The notes under the pieces: model-generated
Told to the model about the DNA's origin: nothing
The model's input: only the letters and a program-made list of their open reading frames with translations
Database searches by the model: none
Made by a program: the position numbers and the translations under genes
Virus record (IMG/VR): IMGVR_UViG_3300047550_001373
Coordinates: 1 to 52,202 of that record
From: a virus
Length of the DNA: 52,202 bases
Strand: one strand, 5' to 3'
In this document: piece after piece, positions 1 to 8,175 of the stretch
Layout: every line of letters begins with the position of its first letter
Numbering within the stretch: position 1 is the first letter of the stretch

Positions 1-171
1 CGGAGCGGCGGAGAAGCCAGACAGTTTGGTTTCCTCTTCAAACGAACGCTCGGAAGTCTCGGTCTCGTAGATTTCCTTGTGCTCTTCGCCATAGCGAGCG
101 TACTCCAAGCCGAACAATGCGTTCAGGCCGGGGAGAAGCTCTTTCAATAGTTGTGCGCGTGAAATAGCCAT
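1..171 (-). CDS. Probable major capsid protein, N-terminus (cut by window)
   Basis: Only the first 57 codons lie in the window; the gene runs off the left edge. It starts at an ATG preceded by AAAGGGG. The visible part begins MAISRAQLLKELLPG and continues with a charged stretch rich in Glu and Tyr (LEYARYGEEHKEIYETE), ending in a Phe-Glu-Glu segment and LSGFSAAP. This looks like the N-terminal arm of a phage major head protein as I remember it. Position supports this: it is the last visible gene of the order terminase, portal, scaffold, structural protein. The gene is about 13 bases downstream of its neighbour in the same operon. The fold cannot be judged from 57 residues, so another virion protein remains possible. 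Confidence 0.6.
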   Translation of the reverse strand, partial: MAISRAQLLKELLPGLNALFGLEYARYGEEHKEIYETETSERSFEEETKLSGFSAAP

Positions 172-183
172 TTAGTTTCCCCT

Positions 184-1071
184 TTACGCAAGCGCCGTTG
201 CGAACTGATAGCTATGCCAGCCTTGGTTCCACTTAACGAGAACTTCAGGGAATCCAACAAAGGAAACCTGTGAGCCACTTGCTAGAGTGATTGCCGAAGC
301 CAACGTAACCGTAGTTCCGTTAACGTTAGTAACGTAGTTAAAACTGCCCGGAAAGTAAGCACCAGCCGAAGCGTCTGGAGCAACAACTGCCATACCTGCT
401 TGAAGGCCAGTAATAGCTGCATCTAACGTCAAAGTGGTTGAAGAACCAGAAGTACCACCTGTACCGGTTACGGTATAAGCAGTTTCAGGAACAAGCGCAA
501 CTACGCGGAAAGGCAGATCAGACGAAGCAACACGTTTAACACCAGTACCGCTGGTAGCAGGGTAAGTACCTGATACAGCCATCTTGGAATTACCTGTGGT
601 CGTACTACCAGCAACGCCAGTAATTGCATACACGTTAGTTCCAATAAGCGACTGGTTAGCGTAGCCAATTGTAGACACTGTATTAGAAATCGTGTTGTAC
701 GCTTGCCCAACTACAGCAACTTTAAACACAGCAGACGGATCATCGATGACAAATGCCAGGATGTCGTTTGCAGCAGTGCTAGCAGGATAGTACTGCGAGA
801 ACTGAAGCTGCTTAGTCGTTGGGTTCGTAAACTGACAACCAACAAACACGCCAATTGCACCAGCGATAGGTGTAGTAGGGCTGGAAGCGGCGGAGTAGGA
901 CGTTTTAATAAGAGTTCCGTCTGTCGTTAGCTGCACCAAATCCCCGTAAAACAGGTTCGTGTTGTAGCTTCGGGCAATAGGGAACTGTCGCGTTGCTCCA
1001 GCGTACGGTAGACCGTTAAGTTCATTAACAGCTTTAAAACCGTAAGGAGCATCAATGACAGGATAAGCCAT
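184..1071 (-). CDS. Virion structural protein, possibly head decoration
   Basis: This 295-residue protein is rich in Ser, Thr, Gly, Ala and Val and has almost no charged clusters, as expected for a beta-rich virion protein. It starts MAYPVIDAPYGFKAVN and has an early FPIARSYN...FYGDLVQL segment, the kind of start seen in small head proteins encoded next to the capsid gene. The middle contains several Thr/Ser-rich repeats, and the C-terminus ends with a Trp/His/Tyr-rich stretch. The ATG start has GAGGT 6 bases upstream. It lies between the scaffold region and the capsid gene, so head decoration or stabilisation is the best guess. The family is not identified with certainty. Confidence 0.6.
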   Translation of the reverse strand: MAYPVIDAPYGFKAVNELNGLPYAGATRQFPIARSYNTNLFYGDLVQLTTDGTLIKTSYSAASSPTTPIAGAIGVFVGCQFTNPTTKQLQFSQYYPASTAANDILAFVIDDPSAVFKVAVVGQAYNTISNTVSTIGYANQSLIGTNVYAITGVAGSTTTGNSKMAVSGTYPATSGTGVKRVASSDLPFRVVALVPETAYTVTGTGGTSGSSTTLTLDAAITGLQAGMAVVAPDASAGAYFPGSFNYVTNVNGTTVTLASAITLASGSQVSFVGFPEVLVKWNQGWHSYQFATALA

Positions 1072-1088
1072 TTTTGACCTCGTTTAAG

Positions 1089-1538
1089 TTAAGTTCCTTT
1101 ACCGAACGAAACCTTGGTACGCTTCTCTGCGAAGAGTGGCATACGGGAATCGCTCTCTTTCATAAAGTTGTTGTCTACAGCGTCCATGTTGGATTTGGCA
1201 ACATTGTTGAAGTGATCGGTACGTTGTTTAACGAACTCTTCAGGCATCTTGCAGAGCAACAATCCGTCAATCTCGATGTTGTCTTTGAACCGGCTGTTCT
1301 CATCGCGCATAAACATAAGGTTTGGCTGCTCTTCAACCCTTACCGGCTCCCAACCTTCTCTGAGTTTGGCAGAGATATTCTTGGGGTCAGCCTTACCAAG
1401 CGAGGACACACGCACCCAGCGGGGTACATATCCAGGCATTGGATCGACTTCAGGTAGGACATCCGCACGCTTCCATTGTTTAGGGCGAGCTAACTTCTCA
1501 CGGTTCTCAACTTCTCTGGATAAACGATTTTCAGCCAT
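1089..1538 (-). CDS. Hypothetical head-operon protein
   Basis: A 149-residue charged protein between the scaffold and structural genes. I chose the ATG with GGAG 8 bases upstream (reading MAENRLSREVENREK); it overlaps the end of the scaffold gene by 8 bases, and a GTG two codons earlier is also open. The N-terminus is basic and helical. The middle has WKRADVLPEVDP and GYVPRWVRVSS segments, followed by KLREGWEPVR. The conserved-looking GYVPRWVR and GWEPV segments suggest a globular virion or assembly protein. I do not recognise the family. Its place in the head cluster suggests a role in capsid assembly. Confidence 0.6.
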   Translation of the reverse strand: MAENRLSREVENREKLARPKQWKRADVLPEVDPMPGYVPRWVRVSSLGKADPKNISAKLREGWEPVRVEEQPNLMFMRDENSRFKDNIEIDGLLLCKMPEEFVKQRTDHFNNVAKSNMDAVDNNFMKESDSRMPLFAEKRTKVSFGKGT

Positions 1539-2448
1539 TTGCACGCTCCAATTTCATTTGTTCCCTTACATATTGCTCAGGAGTTATTCCCATCTTTTTG
1601 ATGACGTTAAGCTGGGATTGATTAAGTTTGACTTTTTTGGAAGTCGTACTACGAGAAACGGGAGCTACAACAGTAGCTGGTCTTTCTGTACGTGCTGGAG
1701 GTGATTTTGTCTCAGGCTCAGCAGGTTCATCGCCCCATTCATACTCGGGGAATCTTTTACGCATCGTCTTATCAACGATTTCCCAGTACTCGTCAGTGCC
1801 CTCAAATGCTGCACCGCGTTCCCTAAGCAGTTTGTTGTTTAGGCCAAGTGCGGCAGCGGTCATTTCGTCATCTGATCCAAACCACGTATTTTGTCTACGC
1901 CATGAATCAGTTTTTGGGTCCAACCTCGGAGCCTGTGGCTGCGAATTTGGTAAATTTACTTCAGTTTCTTGCGGTTGTACAGGGGGTTTGTATCCTTTTA
2001 ACCGCTCAAGTTTATAAGATGCTTCAGTTAATTGCTTTTGGGCTTCTAATAATTTATCAGAATCTCCCGCTTCATAAGCTTCTTTGTAGGCTTTCTCAGC
2101 GTTTTTGAGTTCTAACTCCACAGCATTTTTAGCTGTATTTACTAGATGCCCTTCGTTTTCAGTCACTTTAGAACGTAGCGTTTTAATCTCGTTTTGCAAC
2201 TGCTGCGCCATTTCAATCGCAGTTTGCTGCTCACGTAACGCACGTTCTTTCTCACGACGCTCGTCGTGCCAGACTTTCTTCATCTGCTTGAGGCGAGTTT
2301 TGACTTTCTCGGAATACTCTTCAAGCTCGTCTTCCTCAAGCTCCTTGACTAGCTCTTTGGGTAAGGGTTCCCGCCCACGATCTTCGGGAGGAGTGTCGTC
2401 TTCGATCTCGATTTCAAACTCGGTGTTGGCATTTTCTTGCTCAGCCAT
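1531..2448 (-). CDS. Scaffolding-like protein
   Basis: This 305-residue protein is very acidic at the start (long Glu/Asp runs in residues 8-50) and then strongly heptad-like and charged from about residue 40 to 150, consistent with a long coiled coil. A Pro-rich middle follows, and then a basic C-terminal helix (residues about 280-300, KVKLNQSQLNVIKKMGI). Acidic N-terminus, coiled coil and basic C-terminal helix are what phage scaffolding proteins look like, where the basic end binds the coat. The gene sits between the co-chaperonin and the head proteins. Start ATG has AGGGG 7 bases upstream. Assignment rests on composition and position, not on a recognised motif. Confidence 0.7.
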   Translation of the reverse strand: MAEQENANTEFEIEIEDDTPPEDRGREPLPKELVKELEEDELEEYSEKVKTRLKQMKKVWHDERREKERALREQQTAIEMAQQLQNEIKTLRSKVTENEGHLVNTAKNAVELELKNAEKAYKEAYEAGDSDKLLEAQKQLTEASYKLERLKGYKPPVQPQETEVNLPNSQPQAPRLDPKTDSWRRQNTWFGSDDEMTAAALGLNNKLLRERGAAFEGTDEYWEIVDKTMRKRFPEYEWGDEPAEPETKSPPARTERPATVVAPVSRSTTSKKVKLNQSQLNVIKKMGITPEQYVREQMKLERANG

Positions 2449-2459
2449 TTTTAAACCCC

Positions 2460-2861
2460 TTATGCGCGACTAATACCGCGAGGATCTTCTACAACCCCCT
2501 CGACAGAGTCATCGTTAATGATGCGAAACTCACGACCGTGAATCTTCAGTCGTGTGCCCGCGTGCGGACGTACCAATACAAAATCACCCACTTTGCAATA
2601 CGGCCCAGACGGGAATCGCTTCTCATCTTTGTACGCATCCGGCCCCATCTTGATGACAAAAAGCACCGTCGTCAGTAATTCTTCGTGGTGCATCGTGACA
2701 TCGGCTTTAATCAAGCCATTATCAAACTTATCGTCAATCTCGGGGATCGTGCATAAGATTCGATAACCTGATGGATCAGGAAGTTGTCGCGCTTTTTCTT
2801 CGGCGGTTTCAGGCAATACCGTCGCAGAGCCGCTTGTAGACCCTACTAGGAGCTCACTCAT
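2460..2861 (-). CDS. GroES-like co-chaperonin
   Basis: A 133-residue protein with the layout of a Cpn10 subunit. An N-terminal strand (YRILCTIPEIDD) is followed by a flexible polar segment where GroES has its mobile loop. Then come LFVIKMGPDAY, a CKVGDFVLVRPHAGTRLKI block matching the GroES VGD-V--- -G- core, and a C-terminal IINDDSVEGVV strand that corresponds to the GroES end (E-DILAIV). Phage co-chaperonins such as T4 gp31 help host GroEL fold the major capsid protein. A location between portal and scaffold/capsid genes fits that job. The start is the ATG inside the overlap with the upstream small gene; a GTG three codons earlier is an alternative. Confidence 0.75.
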   Translation of the reverse strand: MSELLVGSTSGSATVLPETAEEKARQLPDPSGYRILCTIPEIDDKFDNGLIKADVTMHHEELLTTVLFVIKMGPDAYKDEKRFPSGPYCKVGDFVLVRPHAGTRLKIHGREFRIINDDSVEGVVEDPRGISRA

Positions 2862-3054
2862 CGTCGTCACTCATCCTTTCTAACATATCGGCAAGATATC
2901 CTTGCACCACTGAAATTCCACGCATCACACCGCACTGAAAGCGATAATCCGCGTGGTCCTTTGCCAGCCCTTGCGCTAGAACTTCGGCTAAATGCCTCTG
3001 CTCATCACCGCAACGACTAATCAAATGCCGTAAAACTTTCTCGGTTTCGTTCAT
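2854..3054 (-). CDS. Small hypothetical protein after the portal gene
   Basis: A 66-residue helical protein with three Cys/His-containing segments near the start (HLISRCGDEQRH) and an amphipathic C-terminal half ending in an acidic DDDE tail. It overlaps the portal gene by an ATGA junction and overlaps the co-chaperonin start, so it is translationally coupled in the head operon. No domain is recognised. Confidence 0.6.
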   Translation of the reverse strand: MNETEKVLRHLISRCGDEQRHLAEVLAQGLAKDHADYRFQCGVMRGISVVQGYLADMLERMSDDDE

Positions 3055-5567
3055 TTAGCCCCCTTCTTTGGCTCAACAGCCTTAGCGGTTACCTGTTCGC
3101 GTTGTTGCTGCATTGCAGCAATATTCCTAGCGATATCAGCACCAATTCGTGTGCCCTCTATCTCATTACGAACAGCTTCGACACCTGCTTGGAACTCCTG
3201 CTCCATCTGGTCTTTGACGATCTGAGCACCCAGTCGGGCACCGTCCATCTCCATCTGTGACTGAATCCGCATACGCTCGGTCTCGATCTGGGCTGCTTTA
3301 AGTTGGGCATCCGTCTGATCTTTAGCTGCTTTGCGCTGCAATTCTTGAGCCTGAAGCTGAAGTTCTTGTTGCTGCATCTGCACAATCGGATCTTGTGCCT
3401 GCTGCTGTGCTTGGGCTTGTTGTACCATCGCCTGATTAGCTTGCAAGAGTTTCTGTGCTCCTGCGGCTGCAAGTCTGGAGATCTCGACCTCCATCTCTTC
3501 GGGCAGTTCTTCGTTGGGTGCAGGGTAGGGAACCCCGAGTTTGTCTTCGATGTTTTTACGATATTGAAAGGCAAAGTGTTGGGCAATGTGCGCCATAAAT
3601 GCTGCTTGCATAGCCTGAGCGTTTGGACTCTGACCAAGAACTTGAGCAGTAATTGGATCTTGCAGTGCTGACATATGCACTGTGATGTGTGCGGCGTGAT
3701 CTTGATAGATAAACGCCTTGACCGGCTTGCCTTGGAACATGTCCATGTTCTCAGATACTGGGTCGGTCGGTTTCATATCGTCTTCCATTGGCACGAGCTT
3801 CTCGGCGTTTTTGATACCAAGAACCTCTAACATCTGCCTGTGAAGATAGGGTAAGTCGTATAACTGCGGCGCAGTAGCAGCCAACTGCATAACTGCTTGG
3901 TACTGCACAACCTTCTGACTCATTGTCGCTGCGTTTGGATCACTGACCGGTATTACATCGACGTTGTCGTAGTCTGACTTCTTAGCCCTGGGACGACCAT
4001 CAATCGGCTCGTAGTCATAACTCTCAGGTGTGTAATCAGCAATGATGGTCTTTAAGAGCCGGAACTCCTGCTTCATCGAATAGTGAATCCGCGCCTGAAC
4101 AGCCGACATCACCTTCAGTGTGCGTTCTAGTATCGCTAGCGTAGTCCCAACCGGAGACTGAGCCGACATATCAGAGACTTTAAGATCAGCAGCAGAGGCA
4201 AACCTACGACCTTCATCAATAATTTTATCCATGAGTGCAGCCAACACCTGCGACGGCTCCTTGTACGGAAGCGGCATGATGTTGTCTTTGAGAGCACCCG
4301 AGGCTATGTCCACATCGCGCCATTCAGCCGGAGCAAACGGGGTGTCATCACCCTTAGTCCGCATCCCCTTGGTCTTAAATCCGCCGGGAAGATTAGATAA
4401 CGTACCTGCATCGACAAGCTGTCGAAGGATCGACGTTCCCGACTTAGCAAATCCACCGATCAAGTGGATAAGCCCGAAGGCATAAAAGCCAAAGCCTGGA
4501 ATATATGGGTAGTGGACAAAGTGCTGGCGTTTTCTCTTTAACTCGTCGTCAGGGTTCCAATTACGTCTAATCGCTAAGATCTTACTGTTTGATTTCTCAA
4601 TGGTAATAACGTACGGAACAGCCAGCCCAGTCTCTTTACCATCTTCATCTTTGTCAGGAAAACCTGGGAGATCTAAGGTGACGTGCATTTCTAAGAGCTT
4701 GTACCGGTTATCGGTAGTTGCCCTGAACCCCATCTTTTCTGCAATCTTTTTCTCTACTTCATCAAGCGAATCGCTAGGATCTTCAAGCTCTACATCAACG
4801 TAGAACCCACTGTCCATTAACCGCTCCAGCTCGTTTTTAGTCTTACGCATAACATGCGTAACACGCTCGGCTGTCTCAATATTCGCAGCCCCATAAGGAA
4901 CTACAAGATCATCAGCGGAGACATACATCGCCGTCTGTCTATCAAGCCCTGGGTCAAAGTAGATTTTCTTAAACGCATTACCCGCCAGCCCCAGCCCCCA
5001 CAGCATCTTCTCGTGCTCAGGTCTGTACTCGATCATCACATCAGTGAGCTGGTGGTTCATATCTGCCTGCACACGCATAGCAGACTCTTTCTTCTCTTTA
5101 GTTTCTTCGCCAATAATCTTGGTACGCACCGGACCTTGCGCTGGAAATGTCTCCATGATGGTCTCGGCCTGAAACTTCACAACAGCCTCTGTCAGCAAGG
5201 GGTGGTACACACCACAAGCCCCCGGCCAAGGCTCCGTGCGGTCCTCAACTTTTAGTCCTAATAGATCCAGCCCATCAACGTAAGTCTGCATCCAGTCTTT
5301 GCGGGACGAGATGTCGTCTTCAAAATCACTACACAGATCTTCGGCAAGGGTGGCTAACTCCTTGGGGTCCATGTCTTCGGCAAGGTTGTCGTTAAACCCT
5401 TCCTCTTCTTTTTCTTTGCCGATCACAATCTCTAGACCACCAAGACCCACTGATACTGACTCAGGATCTTCAATCTCAATCTCGATGTCTGGCTCCATGA
5501 CCAGACCTTCGTTCTGCAACCCAAGGGGTGCTTGATTTAGTGCTTTGTCAAAAAAGCTTGTAGCCAT
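3051..5567 (-). CDS. Portal protein
   Basis: At 838 residues this is the size of a large podovirus-type portal. After an acidic N-terminal region it has the segment WPGACGVYHPLLTEAVVKFQAE (about residues 118-140), then METFPAQGPVRTKI, a pattern typical of the portal clip/stem entry region in this type of phage. It is the first large gene after TerL. The last 170 residues are a long Gln-rich, Ala-rich coiled coil (about residues 680-830), an extension that could form a crown or barrel reaching into the capsid. ATG start with AAGGAT 7 bases upstream. The gene is separated from TerL by only 9 bases. Identification is by pattern and order; confidence is high for portal, lower for the type. Confidence 0.85.
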   Translation of the reverse strand: MATSFFDKALNQAPLGLQNEGLVMEPDIEIEIEDPESVSVGLGGLEIVIGKEKEEEGFNDNLAEDMDPKELATLAEDLCSDFEDDISSRKDWMQTYVDGLDLLGLKVEDRTEPWPGACGVYHPLLTEAVVKFQAETIMETFPAQGPVRTKIIGEETKEKKESAMRVQADMNHQLTDVMIEYRPEHEKMLWGLGLAGNAFKKIYFDPGLDRQTAMYVSADDLVVPYGAANIETAERVTHVMRKTKNELERLMDSGFYVDVELEDPSDSLDEVEKKIAEKMGFRATTDNRYKLLEMHVTLDLPGFPDKDEDGKETGLAVPYVITIEKSNSKILAIRRNWNPDDELKRKRQHFVHYPYIPGFGFYAFGLIHLIGGFAKSGTSILRQLVDAGTLSNLPGGFKTKGMRTKGDDTPFAPAEWRDVDIASGALKDNIMPLPYKEPSQVLAALMDKIIDEGRRFASAADLKVSDMSAQSPVGTTLAILERTLKVMSAVQARIHYSMKQEFRLLKTIIADYTPESYDYEPIDGRPRAKKSDYDNVDVIPVSDPNAATMSQKVVQYQAVMQLAATAPQLYDLPYLHRQMLEVLGIKNAEKLVPMEDDMKPTDPVSENMDMFQGKPVKAFIYQDHAAHITVHMSALQDPITAQVLGQSPNAQAMQAAFMAHIAQHFAFQYRKNIEDKLGVPYPAPNEELPEEMEVEISRLAAAGAQKLLQANQAMVQQAQAQQQAQDPIVQMQQQELQLQAQELQRKAAKDQTDAQLKAAQIETERMRIQSQMEMDGARLGAQIVKDQMEQEFQAGVEAVRNEIEGTRIGADIARNIAAMQQQREQVTAKAVEPKKGAK

Positions 5568-5576
5568 GATCTATCC

Positions 5577-7103
5577 TTAATAGTAGGCGTACTGCTGACG
5601 CCCCTTGAAGTAAACAACAGGATCTGCTTCGTCGGAAGGCAAACGCAAAAACCCGCCATTTCTAAATCGCATTAACGCAAGTGTCGTAGCATCCACCAAA
5701 TCGTCATGCTCGCCCGACGGAAAACTGGCTATTTCATCGACAAGTTCATCAGCCCATCGAGTATTTGGCACCCATACTTTCCCAGATGCAATAATGTCAG
5801 ACACTGCGTTCAGCCGTGTGATCTTATCGTTACCCTTACTTGGCGTAAACTCTTGAACCGGCACGCCCATTCTACGTAATTCTTGATACAACGATATACC
5901 AGAAGCTTTTTTCTCGACAATTAACGAGTCTGGCTCCCATTCGTTGTACTCTTCAAGCACCTTTTTCTTAAGCTGGTGAAACTCCATCCGGTCTTTAATG
6001 ACATTCAACAATATGATGTTGTTTATGGCGTTGTCTTCTTCGTTAACCCACACACCCCACGTTGTACATGCAGAAAAGTCTGCGCGGGTGGTCGTTTCAA
6101 ACGCAGTATCCCAAGATTGGATGATGTAATCGCACCTTGGCGGCTCATCTTTATCCCAACGCTTCCACCATTCGCGTTTAACAATAGCGCCTTCTTCAGC
6201 CGTTGGGTTTTGCTGGTACTGAGCCTGCCATTTACTATTAGGCAGTTCTTCCCGAAGCGCAGAAAGCTCGTCCAACGACCAAAATTCAGGCCAAAGCGGG
6301 TTCCCAGAGGGCAAAATCGCTGGAAATTCGATGACTTCCCAGTCATCTCCACCCCTTTGAGTGCTTGATTTGACAACTTGACCGGTTAAGTCACGCAAAC
6401 CCCATCGAGTCATCACTACAATAATAGAACCACCCGGTTGTAGACGCTGTCGCGGGCCTGACGTGTACCACTCGTACACCTTATCGTATATTTCTGGCGA
6501 AGATGCAGCTAGTGCTGCCTCTTGTTCTGAGTGCGGGTCGTCAATAATCAGCAAATCGGCACCCTTACCGGTCACCGCACCCCCTACACCAATAGCAAAA
6601 TACTCACCCGCCTTGTTTGTGTTCCATCTACCGGCAGCTTTTGAGTCTGCTTGCAGTGAAACACCGGGGAAAATGTCTGAATAAACGTCGGAATCGACAA
6701 GATTTCGCACTTTTCGACCAAATCCGACCGCTAATTCAGCCGTATGGGCCGTTTGGATCACTTTTTTGTTGGGGTATTTACCTAAAAACCAAGCTGGCAG
6801 CAGATAAGAAGCGAACTCTGACTTGGTATGCCGAGGTGGCATGTTAATAATAAGGCGTTTGATCTCACCTTTTGCTACTTTTTCAAACGCTCTAGCCATC
6901 CTCTTGTGGTGCTGACCCTCAATAAATGTAGGCCATACCCGCTTTACGAAGGTCATAAAGTTGGATGAAGCAACTTCCCTAGCCTTTAACCTTTCGTGCT
7001 GAGTCAGATCCGCAAGCAGCGAACGTAACTGTGCTTCAGGTAAGTTCGGTAAGTTCTTTAACAATAGCTGTAGCTTCTGAACTTCTTGTGGGTTCGTCTG
7101 CAT
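5577..7103 (-). CDS. terL: Terminase large subunit (ATPase-nuclease)
   Basis: The motor that drives DNA into the prohead and cuts the concatemer. The ATPase part has a variant Walker A at about residues 88-96 (NMPPRHTKS) and a Walker B at about 184-190 (LLIIDDP). The C-terminal RNase H-like nuclease shows SWDTAFETT around residue 330, an Asp-bearing strand, and the closing acidic motif GEHDDLVDA near the end. I chose the ATG at 7103 (508 residues; GGA 8 bases upstream), which overlaps the small-subunit gene by 68 bases. An in-frame TTG 18 codons earlier would give 526 residues. The variant Walker A, with His-Thr where Gly-Lys is usual, is common in this terminase type. Confidence 0.93.
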   Translation of the reverse strand: MQTNPQEVQKLQLLLKNLPNLPEAQLRSLLADLTQHERLKAREVASSNFMTFVKRVWPTFIEGQHHKRMARAFEKVAKGEIKRLIINMPPRHTKSEFASYLLPAWFLGKYPNKKVIQTAHTAELAVGFGRKVRNLVDSDVYSDIFPGVSLQADSKAAGRWNTNKAGEYFAIGVGGAVTGKGADLLIIDDPHSEQEAALAASSPEIYDKVYEWYTSGPRQRLQPGGSIIVVMTRWGLRDLTGQVVKSSTQRGGDDWEVIEFPAILPSGNPLWPEFWSLDELSALREELPNSKWQAQYQQNPTAEEGAIVKREWWKRWDKDEPPRCDYIIQSWDTAFETTTRADFSACTTWGVWVNEEDNAINNIILLNVIKDRMEFHQLKKKVLEEYNEWEPDSLIVEKKASGISLYQELRRMGVPVQEFTPSKGNDKITRLNAVSDIIASGKVWVPNTRWADELVDEIASFPSGEHDDLVDATTLALMRFRNGGFLRLPSDEADPVVYFKGRQQYAYY

Positions 7104-7680
7104 TAACTGATTCCAGTAGACCAAGCTCTTCGGTGATGCTAACCGGCTGTACGTCAATCACGTCGTTACCGAGCATTCTGTGAATTTTGTCCTCGATAGC
7201 TTTACGCAAATCATCGGACGTACGGTGGGTAATCGTAATTTCTGATTTTTCAGTGAATGCACCGACATCAGACATTTTGCCAAGCAGCTCTAAGGCACGC
7301 AGCTCATCTTTAGCTACGCCGCAACTAGAAAGCTCTAGAAGACGATTAGTTATAAACGTACGGACTTGAACTGCATCAGTTACTACTTGCTTATCATAAG
7401 CATCAAGTAACGCTGCTAATTTAATAGACACCGCCCCGTCGTATAGAGCAGGTGGGTTATGCCCGTCCTTTTCTTCGCCTTTCTTTTTGTCAAACTCTTG
7501 AAAAAGCTTTCTAGCTTCCTCTTCGTCGCTCTCAGTCATTTCAAAGGGCATACCCAGCTCAACCATCAAAGACGCTGAATTTGCAGCCGCCCTTGCGTTT
7601 TCACGCAACGTATCTGCATTCTGATCCTTAAATGATTTAGGTACGGGGTGCTCTTTGTTTGGCGTAATAGTAATAGGCAT
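7036..7680 (-). CDS. terS: Probable terminase small subunit
   Basis: A 214-residue mostly helical protein. Residues about 80-165 contain LAALLDAYDKQVVTDAVQVR and a LELLGKMSDVGAFTEKSEI segment, a pattern I associate with small subunits in this phage type. It is the first gene of the leftward late operon and its 3' end overlaps TerL, the usual TerS-TerL arrangement. The ATG start lacks a Shine-Dalgarno sequence: the bases just before it are CCTCC, the complement of one. A sigma70-like promoter lies about 50-80 bases upstream. Function is inferred from position and helical pattern; no catalytic motif is expected. Confidence 0.7.
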   Translation of the reverse strand: MPITITPNKEHPVPKSFKDQNADTLRENARAAANSASLMVELGMPFEMTESDEEEARKLFQEFDKKKGEEKDGHNPPALYDGAVSIKLAALLDAYDKQVVTDAVQVRTFITNRLLELSSCGVAKDELRALELLGKMSDVGAFTEKSEITITHRTSDDLRKAIEDKIHRMLGNDVIDVQPVSITEELGLLESVNADEPTRSSEATAIVKELTELT

Positions 7681-7714
7681 GGAGGAAACGGGACTCCAAA
7701 AATATATAGGGGGT

Positions 7715-7759
7715 GCGTTTCTAAACGCGGATCATATAAGCAAGTATATAAAAAGACAA
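7715..7759 (-). promoter_or_regulatory. Promoter and palindrome upstream of the terminase operon
   Basis: Read leftward, TTGTCT (7759-7754) and TATGAT (7736-7731) are separated by 17 bases, a good sigma70-type promoter for the late head operon. Just downstream of the expected start point is a perfect palindrome, GCGTTT-ct-AAACGC (7715-7728), which could be an operator or an early leader hairpin. This palindrome is unrelated to the 27-bp family further right. Confidence 0.55.
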
Positions 7760-7880
7760 GGGGGTGGGGGGTATTTTGAAAAATGTGGATTGACTGTGCA
7801 AAACAGTGTGCGTAGTGCGAGGCAGCTTGTATGGTCGATTTTGGGGGGTGTGGGGGTGGTGGGCCCAGTCATCCGGGCAA

Positions 7881-7908
7881 TAAAAAACCCCAGAGGGTTA
7901 GTCTGGGG
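7881..7908 (-). terminator. Rho-independent terminator
   Basis: Read leftward: a CCCCAGA/TCTGGGG stem (7 bp, 7-base loop) followed directly by six T. It ends the transcript of the two genes at 7929-8838. The stretch from here to 7700 has no gene; it holds the TerS promoter and several runs of 5-6 G on the plus strand. Confidence 0.85.
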
Positions 7909-7928
7909 CTGATCGGATTAAGACTGGG

Positions 7929-8171
7929 TTAGTCTAGCGGAATATGATCCGGTTGAAAGTAAGCATGAAAGTGTGGAAGCTTATCTAGCTTTGGGTTAGC
8001 TGCAATAAACTCCCTGAAAGCTTCCAATGCGGAACCATACGATAAACCCCTAACCGATAACAGCGTTACTTTCTTAGAGTACCGTTCACGGCCATGTTCA
8101 TCGAACATCCCGCACACTATTGTTTTAATAATTAGCGTACCGTAAATCTCTTCATCGTTTAGTTTTAACAT
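7929..8171 (-). CDS. Hypothetical small protein
   Basis: An 80-residue protein. The start is set by GAGGAG 7 bases before the ATG at 8171 (MLKLNDEEIYG); a longer reading frame from 8201 would overlap its neighbour and lacks such a site. It begins 5 bases after the stop of the upstream gene region and shares its transcript. A Tyr/Arg-rich centre (DEHGRERYSKKVTLLSVRG) and a Pro/His-rich end (KLPHFHAYFQPDHIPLD) are visible. The middle GSALEAFREFIAANP looks like an amphipathic helix. No family is recognised. Confidence 0.65.
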   Translation of the reverse strand: MLKLNDEEIYGTLIIKTIVCGMFDEHGRERYSKKVTLLSVRGLSYGSALEAFREFIAANPKLDKLPHFHAYFQPDHIPLD

Positions 8172-8175
8172 GATC

